NCBI GenBank assembly: GCA_012515885.1
Contig: JAAYXN010000443.1
Location: 1-12,150, forward strand
Reading direction: 5' to 3'
DNA from: Rhodococcus sp. (in: high G+C Gram-positive bacteria)
GTDB lineage: Bacteria; Actinomycetota; Actinomycetes; Mycobacteriales; Mycobacteriaceae
Length of the DNA: 12,150 bases
How positions within the stretch are numbered: the first letter of the stretch is position 1; each line of letters begins with the position of its first letter. Of the stretch, positions 1 through 7,627 are shown in pieces. A program made the position numbers and the translations under genes. Below the pieces are notes generated by a model. It had not been told where the DNA came from. It made no database searches and saw only the letters and a list, made by a program, of their open reading frames with translations.

Positions 1-1479
1 ATCGACGCCGGGTTGAACTGGATCGGCCCGTCACCGCAGTCGATCCGCGACCTCGGTGACAAGGTCACCGCCCGCCATATCGCGATGAAGGCTGGCGCCC
101 CCCTCGTTCCCGGCACCCAGGATCCGGTCAAGGACGCCGATGAGGTTGTCGCCTTCGCCAAGGAATACGGCGTCCCCGTCGCCATCAAGGCGGCGTTCGG
201 TGGCGGTGGCCGCGGCATGAAAGTGGCCCGCACCCTTGAAGAAATCCCTGAGCTTTTCGAATCAGCAACCCGCGAGGCTGTAGCTGCGTTCGGTCGCGGC
301 GAATGCTTCGTCGAGCGGTACCTCGATAAGCCGCGTCACGTCGAAGCACAGGTCATCGCCGACAAGCACGGCAACGTCGTCGTCGCCGGAACCCGCGACT
401 GTTCGCTGCAGCGCCGTTTCCAGAAACTCGTTGAAGAAGCGCCCGCACCGTTCCTCACCGACGAGCAGCGTGAACAGATCCACTCATCCGCCAAAGCCAT
501 CTGCCGTGAAGCGGGCTACTACGGCGCCGGAACCGTCGAATACCTGGTCGGCCAAGACGGCCTGATCTCGTTCCTCGAAGTCAACACGCGTCTGCAGGTC
601 GAGCACCCCGTCACCGAAGAAACGTCCGGTATCGACCTCGTGCTTGAGCAGTTCAAGATCGCGCGCGGCGAAGCCCTCGACATCACCGAAGACCCGACGC
701 CCCGCGGCCACAGCATCGAATTCCGCATCAACGGTGAAGACGCCGGCCGCGGCTTCCTGCCCGCCCCCGGCCCCGTCACCGTGTACGAGCCGCCGTCAGG
801 CCCCGGCGTCCGCATGGACTCGGGTGTCGAAGCAGGCAGCGTCATCGGCGGCCAATTCGACTCCATGCTGGCCAAGCTGATCGTCACCGGCGCCGACCGC
901 GACCAGGCACTCGCCCGCGCCCGCCGCGCACTCGACGAGTTTGAGGTGCAGGGCCTGGCCACAGTGCTCCCGTTCCACCGCGCCGTCGTCTCCGATCCGG
1001 CATTCATTGGTGACGGAACCTCGTTCGACGTCCACACCCGCTGGATCGAAACCGAATTCGACAACCAGATCCCGCCGTTCACCGGCGGCGAGCCTCTCGA
1101 AGAAGACGAGGTTCTGCCCCGTCAGAGCATGGTCGTCGAGGTCAGTGGCCGCCGCGTCGAGGTGTCGCTGCCCGGCCACTTCGGTTTGGGTGCCGCAGCC
1201 GAAGGCGTCGTCCGCAAGAAGCCCAAGCCGCGTAAGCGCGGTGGCGCAGCCGGTGGCGCAGCATCCGGCGACTCCGTCACCGCACCCATGCAGGGCACCG
1301 TCGTCAAGGTCGCTGTCGAAGAAGGCCAGGAAGTCGCTGAAGGAGACCTCATCGTCGTCCTCGAAGCGATGAAGATGGAAAACCCCGTCAACGCACACAA
1401 GGCTGGCATCGTGACCGGCCTGGCCGTCGAAGCCGGTGCTGCCATCACCCAGGGCACCGTCCTCACCGAAATCAAGTAG
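1..1479 (+). CDS. accA3: Acyl-CoA carboxylase alpha subunit (biotin carboxylase + BCCP), 5'-truncated
   Basis: This subunit carboxylates its own biotin with ATP and bicarbonate, then passes the carboxyl group to a separate AccD-type carboxyltransferase. The products, malonyl-CoA or methylmalonyl-CoA, feed fatty and mycolic acid synthesis. The reading frame is open from base 1, so the gene begins outside the window. There are 492 codons here; the family has about 590-600, so roughly 100 N-terminal residues are missing. Numbering codons from base 1, the ATP-grasp glycine loop KAAFGGGGRGM is at 63-73. The biotin carboxylase active-site signature EVNTRLQVEH is at 193-202 (E193, N195, R197). A basic, Ala/Gly-rich linker (KKPKPRKRGG) leads into the C-terminal biotinyl domain. 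That domain carries EAMKME, with the biotin-accepting Lys458 (codon 1372-1374). The BC-BCCP fusion is the typical actinobacterial form, called accBC in Corynebacterium. TAG stop; strong hairpin downstream. Confidence 0.97.
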   Translation: MDAGLNWIGPSPQSIRDLGDKVTARHIAMKAGAPLVPGTQDPVKDADEVVAFAKEYGVPVAIKAAFGGGGRGMKVARTLEEIPELFESATREAVAAFGRGECFVERYLDKPRHVEAQVIADKHGNVVVAGTRDCSLQRRFQKLVEEAPAPFLTDEQREQIHSSAKAICREAGYYGAGTVEYLVGQDGLISFLEVNTRLQVEHPVTEETSGIDLVLEQFKIARGEALDITEDPTPRGHSIEFRINGEDAGRGFLPAPGPVTVYEPPSGPGVRMDSGVEAGSVIGGQFDSMLAKLIVTGADRDQALARARRALDEFEVQGLATVLPFHRAVVSDPAFIGDGTSFDVHTRWIETEFDNQIPPFTGGEPLEEDEVLPRQSMVVEVSGRRVEVSLPGHFGLGAAAEGVVRKKPKPRKRGGAAGGAASGDSVTAPMQGTVVKVAVEEGQEVAEGDLIVVLEAMKMENPVNAHKAGIVTGLAVEAGAAITQGTVLTEIK

Positions 1480-1504
1480 TTTCCTGCACGTTCAGGGCTA
1501 GTCT

Positions 1505-1534
1505 GGGCGGCCCGGCATACCTGCCGGGCCGCCC
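1505..1534 (+). terminator. GC-rich hairpin terminator after accA3
   Basis: A perfect 13-bp inverted repeat: GGGCGGCCCGGCA (1505-1517), loop TACC, TGCCGGGCCGCCC (1522-1534). It lies 25 bases after the accA3 stop. No T-tract follows, which is common for actinobacterial terminators. The only hairpin I see in the 118-bp gap 1480-1597, it probably insulates the next gene pair from carboxylase transcription. Confidence 0.82.
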
Positions 1535-1597
1535 CACTGCGTTCTGGCGTGAAATGGCCCCAACCTGCCGCGACGATCGAAAGAGACTCTCACAGCT

Positions 1598-1945
1598 GTG
1601 GAACCCATCGAAGTCAATGCCGGACAGGTCTACCTGCGTGGACTGCGCGCCGACGACCGCGTCGACGACCGACCCGCACTGGCCGAAGGTGGAATCACGG
1701 ACGCGGGCTACGTTGCCGATCGTGCCCGGCACTGGACCGAAGACACCGCATACACGTGGGCGGTCTGCGACATCACCAGCGGACAACTGCGCGCCGAACT
1801 GGTCCTCGACCCACACACCGGGGCGCTGAGCGGTTGGGCGCGCGACGGCGAGCAAGCTCTCCTCGACGACGGCATCGCCGCTGTCCGCCGGTTCGCGGAA
1901 GGCGCACTGGGTGTGACGGTGACCGACGTCAACACCCCGTCCTGA
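1598..1945 (+). CDS. Small degenerate GNAT-like protein (115 aa)
   Basis: A hypothetical protein of 115 residues from a GTG start, with a weak purine-rich GAAAGAGA (1579-1586) upstream. The pattern resembles the middle of RimJ-type GNAT acetyltransferases: VYLRGLRADD near the start, then WTEDTAYTWAVCDITSGQL (about residues 45-63), then a helix-like AAVRRFAEGALGV (about 94-106). The acetyl-CoA pyrophosphate-binding motif (Q/R-x-x-G-x-G/A) expected between these blocks is not recognisable; GWARDGEQALLDDG stands in its place. The protein also stops about 50-60 residues short of normal GNATs. It may be a non-catalytic GNAT relic or a small lineage-specific protein. Only 9 bases separate its stop from the VanZ-like gene, so the two are probably cotranscribed. 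I see no clear promoter. The family link is inference from sequence pattern only. Confidence 0.7.
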   Translation: MEPIEVNAGQVYLRGLRADDRVDDRPALAEGGITDAGYVADRARHWTEDTAYTWAVCDITSGQLRAELVLDPHTGALSGWARDGEQALLDDGIAAVRRFAEGALGVTVTDVNTPS

Positions 1946-1954
1946 GGCGCTGCG

Positions 1955-2347
1955 ATGGGTAAACAGTGGCGAATGGCAGGCTGGGAAATGACAGGTTGGG
2001 GAATGACACCGCGCCGCATTCCGGTCGTTGTGGCGAGCGTCGTCGTCCTCGTAATGCTGCTCTCCCCCGCCTCGTCCACACCGACCGGGCCTGAGCACGC
2101 AGACAAAGTGGTGCACGCGTTGATGTTCGCTGTTCTAGCTGGTGCATCGCTTTATGGACGCATCTCCCCCACAATGACCGCGGTCTGGTTGATTGTGTTC
2201 GCTGCCGCCACCGAACTCGCGCAGGCCGTTCTCCCGATAGGTCGGCACGGTTCACTCTGGGATTTCGCCGCAGACGTAGGTGGTGTCGTGATCGTCCTCG
2301 CCGTCGCCTGGTTAGTGCGACGATCTACACGCACCGAACAGGCATAA
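1955..2347 (+). CDS. VanZ-like membrane protein
   Basis: A 130-residue integral membrane protein with about four predicted membrane segments: residues 22-41, 55-72, 74-94 and 104-122. VanZ-family hallmarks are visible: a DKVVHALMFAVLAG block (Asp-Lys...His), an acidic TELAQAVLP segment, and the final LWDFAADVGGVV block in which the Asp is conserved. VanZ proteins are small membrane proteins named from teicoplanin resistance. Most chromosomal members have no known function, so no resistance role should be assumed. TGAGG, overlapping the upstream stop codon, sits 7 bases before ATG 1955 and supports that start. In-frame ATGs at 1973, 1988 and 2003 within a microrepeat are alternatives; the 2003 start would begin MTPRRIP just before the first membrane segment. 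The next gene is convergent. Confidence 0.87.
   Translation: MGKQWRMAGWEMTGWGMTPRRIPVVVASVVVLVMLLSPASSTPTGPEHADKVVHALMFAVLAGASLYGRISPTMTAVWLIVFAAATELAQAVLPIGRHGSLWDFAADVGGVVIVLAVAWLVRRSTRTEQA
1972..2008 (+). repeat. 15-bp tandem microrepeat at the VanZ gene start
   Basis: AATGGCAGGCTGGGA (1972-1986) is followed directly by AATGACAGGTTGGGG (1987-2001; 12/15 identical) and a partial third unit, AATGACA (2002-2008). It encodes MAGWE-MTGWG-MT. Each unit supplies an in-frame ATG, and each later ATG is preceded by AGG/GGGG-rich sequence resembling a ribosome binding site. Confidence 0.75.
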
Positions 2348-2362
2348 CCAGCCTTCGACGCA

Positions 2363-2404
2363 GCTCATCCTTCAAAAAAAGTGGCTCACCCTTCGAAAAA
2401 AGTA
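2363..2404. repeat. 21-bp tandem duplication spanning the lrp stop codon
   Basis: Two adjacent 21-bp units, 2363-2383 and 2384-2404, match at 18 of 21 positions. On the minus strand the inner unit encodes the last lrp codons T-F-F-E-G-stop. The outer unit, just past the stop, would encode T-F-F-E-G-stop again in the same frame. The outer unit also gives the lrp transcript a run of seven U residues. Only a weak, GU-containing hairpin precedes that run, so a terminator role is possible but poorly supported. These units fill most of the 38-bp gap between the convergent VanZ and lrp genes. Confidence 0.85.
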
Positions 2405-2850
2405 TCGAGGATGATCGTGCTGCGGGTATGCACATTCGCGGCAAGACGGATCTCTTGCAAGAGCTGTTCGAGATGCTTGGGCGAGGGAACCCGAACCAGC
2501 AGCATGAAGCTTTCTTTGCCCGTCACCGCGTGACATGCCTCAATCGCCCGCAACGAACGCAGACGTCCCGGAATATCACCCGAATGCGACGGATCAACCG
2601 GAGTAATCGAGACGAACGCGGACAAATGGTTGCCGAGGGCTTCGGGATCAACCTTGGCTGTATAGCCGCGAATCACTTTACGGGCCTCAAGGCGACGAAC
2701 CCGGGACTGAACAGCAGAAACCGACAGCCCCGCCTTATCAGCGAGGGCAGCTAGCGTCGCACGGCCATCTGCCGCCAACTCGCGCATCAACACCCGATCA
2801 ATATCGTCGAGCGGCGCCACATGAGACTCGTTCCGCAAATGATCGCCCAT
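2386..2850 (-). CDS. lrpA: Lrp/AsnC family transcriptional regulator
   Basis: A feast/famine DNA-binding regulator of 154 residues. It has an N-terminal winged helix-turn-helix (about residues 17-62, with LADKAGLSVSAVQSRVRRLE as the HTH core). The C-terminal RAM/ligand-binding domain (about 75-152) contains AVTGKESFMLLVRV and ends TRSTIILDTFF. Sequence and context match M. tuberculosis LrpA (Rv3291c), which lies in the same neighbourhood as accA3 and lhr; there it is linked to lysine aminotransferase, which is absent here. ATG 2850 has no Shine-Dalgarno site, but a TAACCT hexamer lies exactly at -12 to -7, suggesting a leaderless mRNA. GTG at 2820 (VAPLDDIDR) is an alternative start that would fit the usual length slightly better. 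It diverges from lhr across 82 bp holding an inverted repeat, a candidate autoregulatory operator. Confidence 0.95.
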   Translation of the reverse strand: MGDHLRNESHVAPLDDIDRVLMRELAADGRATLAALADKAGLSVSAVQSRVRRLEARKVIRGYTAKVDPEALGNHLSAFVSITPVDPSHSGDIPGRLRSLRAIEACHAVTGKESFMLLVRVPSPKHLEQLLQEIRLAANVHTRSTIILDTFFEG

Positions 2851-2853
2851 CAG

Positions 2854-2879
2854 CGCAGGTTATCGGAGGCGAACCTGCG
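2854..2879. promoter_or_regulatory. Inverted repeat operator candidate between lrp and lhr
   Basis: CGCAGGTT (2854-2861), a 10-base spacer, then AACCTGCG (2872-2879): perfect 8-bp arms with centres 18 bp apart. The left arm overlaps a TANNNT-type hexamer on the minus strand (TAACCT, plus positions 2862-2857) at the correct distance for transcription starting at the lrp ATG. Lrp/AsnC proteins often repress their own genes, so this is a plausible autoregulatory site. Binding by this Lrp is inference. Confidence 0.5.
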
Positions 2880-2932
2880 TGCGGCGGCAAATCGGCGGGA
2901 TTGTTGTCGGTGTCTAGGGGCAGTATGGGGTT

Positions 2933-5900
2933 GTGAGCGATACACACCACGCATTGGAGCGGTTCGCTGCCGCCGGGTTTTCCGCTGCCACCCAGCAGTG
3001 GTTTACCGGCGCGTTCGCGGCGCCCACCGAGGCACAGCTCGGCGCGTGGCAATCCATTGCGGGCGGCTCCAACACTCTGGTCATCGCACCCACCGGGTCC
3101 GGTAAGACGCTGTCCGCGTTCCTGTGGTCGCTGGACCGGCTAGCCGCCGAAAACGTCGATCCCACCAGCACCGGCTCCACTAGCTCCGACTCCGCTAACT
3201 CCGATACCTCGACCGTTCCGGCCACCCGTGTCCTCTACATTTCGCCGCTCAAAGCGCTGGGCGTCGACGTCGAACGCAACCTGCGGGCACCGCTGGTCGG
3301 CATCACCCAGACCGCACGCCAGTTAGGGCTCAATCCCCCTGATATTCGGGTTGGGGTGCGCTCGGGAGATACCCCGGCCAGCACTCGGCGGCAGCTCATC
3401 GCCAACCCGCCGGACATTCTGATCACCACCCCCGAATCCCTATTCCTCATGCTGACGTCAGCGGCCCGCTCCACGTTGATGGGTGTCGACACCGTCATCG
3501 TGGACGAGGTGCACGCCGTCGCGGGCACCAAACGCGGCGCGCATCTCGCGCTCTCGCTTGAGCGTCTCGACGCACTCTTGCCTCAGCCTGCGAGACGTAT
3601 CGGTCTGTCCGCGACCGTGCGTCCGCGCGAAGAAGTGGCCCGCTTCCTCTCCGGCGCGGCACCCATTGACATCGTTGCGCCGCCGTCACCGAAAACGTTC
3701 GATCTCACGGTGCAGGTGCCTGTCGAAGACATGACGGAACTGGGTATTGAACCGGCTCCCACAGAGTCCGTGGACCCGGCGGTGTCGTTGGCCGGAGCCA
3801 CGCCTGACCCCTTTGCGGACGCACCTTCTGTGCCCGCAGCGGGCTCGATGTGGCCGCATGTCGAAGAGCGCATCGTCGATCTTGTTCTCGCACATCGCTC
3901 ATCCATCGTCTTCGCCAATTCGCGGCGGCTCGCCGAGAAGCTCACCGCTCGACTCAACGAGTTGTACGCAGAACGCAACGGCGAGGAGGTGGCGCGCAAC
4001 GACAAACCGCCATCACAGTTGGGATCTCCTACCGAAGTCGGTTACGGGGCAGGAACATTGCTTGCCCGCGCGCACCACGGCTCGGTCAGTAAAGATCAGC
4101 GTGCCGTCATCGAGGACGACCTCAAAACCGGCCAACTGCGGTGTGTGGTGGCCACCAGCAGCCTTGAGCTTGGTATCGACATGGGCGCTGTAGACCTGGT
4201 CATTCAAGTCGAGTCGCCGCCGTCAGTATCGAGCGGTTTGCAGCGCGTCGGCCGAGCCGGGCATCAGGTCGGCGAAATCTCGCGCGGAGTGGTCTTGCCG
4301 AAGCATCGCACAGACCTGCTGCACTGCGCCGTCACCGTCGAACGCATGGTCAGCGGCCAGATTGAGTCGCTATCCATTCCTGCTAATCCCCTCGATATCC
4401 TCGCCCAGCACACCGTCGCGGCTACAGCGTTAGACACGATCGATGTGGACGACTGGTTCGACACGGTGCGGCGCAGCGGCTCGTTTGCGACGCTGCCGCG
4501 CTCTGCTTACGAGTCCACCCTCGACCTCCTCGCAGGCCGCTACCCGTCCGACGAATTCGCTGAATTGCGGCCACGTTTGGTGTGGGACCGCGACGCCAAT
4601 ACCTTGACCGGACGGCCCGGCTCGCAGCGTCTGGCCGTCACCTCCGGTGGAGCCATCCCGGACCGCGGACTGTTTGCCGTCTACATGGTGGGCGAAAAGG
4701 CTTCGCGTGTCGGCGAACTCGATGAAGAGATGGTGTCCGAATCCCGAGTTGGCGACGTTTTCGCGCTCGGCGCCACCAGTTGGCGGATCGAAGAAATCAC
4801 GTTCGATCGGGTACTGGTCAGCCCCGCATATGGACTGGCGGGGCGGCTACCGTTCTGGCATGGCGACGGGCTGGGGCGTCCCGCAGAACTCGGTGAAGCA
4901 CTGGGCGGTTTCCTTCGAGAGATTTCATTCGGAAAAGGTACGGACGCCGCCGAACGCGCCCGAAGTTGCGGCCTCGATGAGTACGCCGCCACCAACCTGC
5001 TGCAACTAGTGGACGAACAAAAATCCGCGACCGGCCAGGTACCTACCGACACCACCTTGATCATGGAGCGTTTCCGCGACGAACTCGGTGACTGGCGCCT
5101 CGTCCTGCATTCGCCCTATGGCCAGCGGGTGCACGCGCCGTGGGCGCTGGCAGTCACTGCCCGGCTGCGCGAACAGCTCGGGGTCGATGCCGCAGCGACC
5201 GCGTCGGACGACGGGATCATTGTGCGTCTGCCCGACACTGACGACGACCCGCCGGGGGTGGCACTGTTTGCCTTTGACCCGGACGAGATCGAAGACATCG
5301 TCACCGAGCAGGTCGGTGGCTCTGCGCTGTTCGCTTCCCGGTTTCGTGAATGCGCGGCCCGCGCACTGCTGTTGCCGCGCCGCACACCCGGCAAACGGGC
5401 ACCGCTGTGGCAGCAGCGTCAACGCTCCGCCCAACTCCTCGATGTGGCTCGCAAATATCCAACGTTTCCAATCCTGTTGGAGACCGTGCGTGAATGCCTC
5501 CAGGACGTCTACGACCTACCCGCGCTGAAAGCCCTGTTTACTCGCGTGGCGCGGCGGCAGGTGCGTCTCATTGATGTCGAGACCGCGTCGCCGTCACCGT
5601 TCGCCAGCTCGATGCTCTTTAACTACGTCGGCGAATTCATGTACGAAGGTGACAGCCCACTTGCCGAGCGCCGCGCCGCCGCACTATCGCTGGATTCGAC
5701 GCTTCTCGCGGAACTCCTTGGCCGCGTTGAACTGCGGGAACTCCTTGACGAGCGGGTGCTGGCCGACGCCGAACTCGAACTGCAGCGGCTCACGCCCGAC
5801 CGTCATGCACGCGACCTTGAAGGGGTCGCGGACCTCCTGCGGATGCTGGGGCCGCTGACCACCGAAGAGGTCGCCCAGCGCAGCACCGATGATCCGGTCC

Positions 5901-7627
5901 CCTGGCTGGCGGAGCTGAAAGCCAGTACCCGAGTGTTGGCGGTGTCGTTCGCAGGCCAACAGTGGTGGGCAGCCATGGAAGATGCGCCGCGCTTGCGAGA
6001 CGGATTAGGTGTGCCGCTGCCGATCGGTGTGCCCAACGCCTTTATCGAACCGGTCGACGATCCCCTCGGTGATCTGATCAGCCGCTACGCGCGCACCCAT
6101 GGGCCTTTCACCACCGCCGATGCTGCCGCACGTTTCGGGATCGGTGTCGCTGTCGTCCGTGACGTTCTCACCCGGCTGAGCAACGACAAACGCGTGGTAG
6201 CAGGCGAATTCCGGCCTGGCGGTAGCGAACCCGAATGGTGTGACGCGCAGGTGTTGCGCAGGTTGCGACGGCGCTCGCTGGCGGCGGCGCGTGAAGAAGT
6301 CGAGCCCGTGTCCACTGCGGCGTTGGGGCGGTTTCTGCCGTCGTGGCAGCACATCGGCGGCACACTGCGCGGCGTGGACGGCGTCGCGACGGCGCTCGAA
6401 CAACTCGCGGGTGTGCCGATTCCCGCGTCTGCGTTGGAGTCGTTGATTCTGCCCGCTCGGGTGGCGGACTACTCGCCGCCCATGCTGGACGAGTTGACGT
6501 CGAGTGGCGAAATCCTGTGGGCGGGTGCGGGATCGATTTCCAGCAAGGACGGGTGGATCACCTTTCATCCCGCCGATACGGCGCCGCTGACCCTGCAGGC
6601 AGATGACGCGGCTCCCCCGCTCACCGATATTCAAGCCAGCGTTCTCGGCACACTGTCGAGCGGCGGCGCCTACTTCTTCCGGCAGCTGTCGCAGTCCCTG
6701 CAAAGCACCGATGATGCCGCTCTGTCGGCGGTGCTGTGGGATTTGGTGTGGATGGGCCGTATCTCAGGCGACACCCTCGCGCCGCTACGCGCACTGCTGT
6801 CGGATACATCGAGGCGCACCACCAGCCACCGCTCGCCGCGTCGTCCACCGCGATCGCGGGCGATGCTGTCGCGCGCCGCCCTCACCGCGGGCGGTTCCGC
6901 TGCACCCTCGCGGGGCGGGCCACCAACTGTCGCTGGGCGGTGGTCGATACTGCCGACGCCAGAGCCCGACCCAACAATGCGGGCCACCGCGACCGCCGAA
7001 ATTCTTCTCGACCGCTACGGCGTCGTCACTCGCGGTTCGGTGATGAATGAGAACGTCACCGGCGGGTTTGCCCTCATGTACAAGGTGCTGGGCAGCTTCG
7101 AAGACCGGGGGCGGTGCCGTCGCGGACATTTTGTTGAGACTTTGGGCGGTGCCCAGTTTTCGACGCCGCACGTGGTGGACCGGCTGCGCAGCTACGGCGA
7201 CGACATCCTCAGTCGCGACGCGGTCAGCAGGGATGCGGGAGGCAGGCCCCGCACCGTGTCAGCGCTGACGCTGGCCGCTACCGACCCGGCCAACCCGTAT
7301 GGTGCGGCGCTGCCGTGGCCAACGCGCAGCGAGGATTCTCCGTCGCATCGGCCGGGCCGCAAAGCGGGGGCGCTGGTGGTTCTTGTCGACGGCGAACTGG
7401 CCCTTTTTATCGAGCGGGGTGGGCGCACTGTGCTCACATTTACCGACGAACCCGGTGTTTTACGGATGGCCGCGCAATCCCTCGCGGAGACCGTCAAACG
7501 GCGCGGTATCGACAAGATAGTGGTCGAAAAAGTAGATGGCGCCGACATTCACGGCCACGAATTTGCCGCCACCCTCACCGAAGCCGGGTTCTCGCACACA
7601 CCGCGGGGTCTGCGGCTGCGCGGGTGA
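2933..7627 (+). CDS. lhr: Large ATP-dependent helicase Lhr (core + C-terminal domain)
   Basis: Superfamily 2 helicase of 1564 residues, close to mycobacterial Lhr (about 1510). Mycobacterial Lhr is a 3'-5' single-strand DNA translocase that unwinds RNA:DNA hybrids and belongs to the DNA-damage response. Visible motifs: Walker A APTGSGKT (52-59), DEVH box (191-194), SAT motif III (226-228), VGRAGHQ motif VI (439-445). Two RecA domains fill about residues 1-470. A winged helix and Lhr signature domain reach about 860, followed by the long Lhr-CTD. A Ser/Thr/Asp-rich insert (about 77-97) separates motifs I and Ia, and an Arg/Ser-rich linker (about 1290-1330) precedes the conserved GPPTVAGRWSILP block. 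The GTG start has only weak upstream GGGG. CAGTAT lies at -12 to -7, so a leaderless mRNA is possible. TGA stop; no convincing terminator follows. The usual mycobacterial partner nei is not downstream. Confidence 0.97.
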   Translation: MSDTHHALERFAAAGFSAATQQWFTGAFAAPTEAQLGAWQSIAGGSNTLVIAPTGSGKTLSAFLWSLDRLAAENVDPTSTGSTSSDSANSDTSTVPATRVLYISPLKALGVDVERNLRAPLVGITQTARQLGLNPPDIRVGVRSGDTPASTRRQLIANPPDILITTPESLFLMLTSAARSTLMGVDTVIVDEVHAVAGTKRGAHLALSLERLDALLPQPARRIGLSATVRPREEVARFLSGAAPIDIVAPPSPKTFDLTVQVPVEDMTELGIEPAPTESVDPAVSLAGATPDPFADAPSVPAAGSMWPHVEERIVDLVLAHRSSIVFANSRRLAEKLTARLNELYAERNGEEVARNDKPPSQLGSPTEVGYGAGTLLARAHHGSVSKDQRAVIEDDLKTGQLRCVVATSSLELGIDMGAVDLVIQVESPPSVSSGLQRVGRAGHQVGEISRGVVLPKHRTDLLHCAVTVERMVSGQIESLSIPANPLDILAQHTVAATALDTIDVDDWFDTVRRSGSFATLPRSAYESTLDLLAGRYPSDEFAELRPRLVWDRDANTLTGRPGSQRLAVTSGGAIPDRGLFAVYMVGEKASRVGELDEEMVSESRVGDVFALGATSWRIEEITFDRVLVSPAYGLAGRLPFWHGDGLGRPAELGEALGGFLREISFGKGTDAAERARSCGLDEYAATNLLQLVDEQKSATGQVPTDTTLIMERFRDELGDWRLVLHSPYGQRVHAPWALAVTARLREQLGVDAAATASDDGIIVRLPDTDDDPPGVALFAFDPDEIEDIVTEQVGGSALFASRFRECAARALLLPRRTPGKRAPLWQQRQRSAQLLDVARKYPTFPILLETVRECLQDVYDLPALKALFTRVARRQVRLIDVETASPSPFASSMLFNYVGEFMYEGDSPLAERRAAALSLDSTLLAELLGRVELRELLDERVLADAELELQRLTPDRHARDLEGVADLLRMLGPLTTEEVAQRSTDDPVPWLAELKASTRVLAVSFAGQQWWAAMEDAPRLRDGLGVPLPIGVPNAFIEPVDDPLGDLISRYARTHGPFTTADAAARFGIGVAVVRDVLTRLSNDKRVVAGEFRPGGSEPEWCDAQVLRRLRRRSLAAAREEVEPVSTAALGRFLPSWQHIGGTLRGVDGVATALEQLAGVPIPASALESLILPARVADYSPPMLDELTSSGEILWAGAGSISSKDGWITFHPADTAPLTLQADDAAPPLTDIQASVLGTLSSGGAYFFRQLSQSLQSTDDAALSAVLWDLVWMGRISGDTLAPLRALLSDTSRRTTSHRSPRRPPRSRAMLSRAALTAGGSAAPSRGGPPTVAGRWSILPTPEPDPTMRATATAEILLDRYGVVTRGSVMNENVTGGFALMYKVLGSFEDRGRCRRGHFVETLGGAQFSTPHVVDRLRSYGDDILSRDAVSRDAGGRPRTVSALTLAATDPANPYGAALPWPTRSEDSPSHRPGRKAGALVVLVDGELALFIERGGRTVLTFTDEPGVLRMAAQSLAETVKRRGIDKIVVEKVDGADIHGHEFAATLTEAGFSHTPRGLRLRG

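Noticed and set aside
519..1082. 187-residue antisense open frame inside accA3
   Set aside because: High-GC shadow of a strongly conserved coding frame; low-complexity Ser/Arg/Pro composition and no recognisable domain.
796..1398. 200-residue antisense open frame over the accA3 C-terminal region
   Set aside because: It overlaps the biotinyl domain, is Asp/Val/Gly rich and resembles no family; a mirror of biased codon use.
1472..2116. 214-residue minus-strand frame over the GNAT-like and VanZ-like genes
   Set aside because: It runs through the accA3 terminator hairpin and opposes two plus-strand genes with better start sites and recognisable features.
1955..2347. VanZ-like protein as evidence for a glycopeptide resistance locus
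   Set aside because: No vanHAX, vanRS or other resistance genes nearby; chromosomal VanZ-like proteins are widespread with unknown roles.
6005..6703. 232-residue antisense frame in lhr
   Set aside because: Arg/Gln-rich product with no domain; the plus strand here is conserved Lhr C-terminal domain.
6790..6960. Possible compensated frameshift in the Arg/Ser-rich linker of Lhr
   Set aside because: Other frames show no Lhr-like sequence here, and the conserved GPPTVAGRWS block follows in the same frame, so a natural low-complexity linker is more likely.
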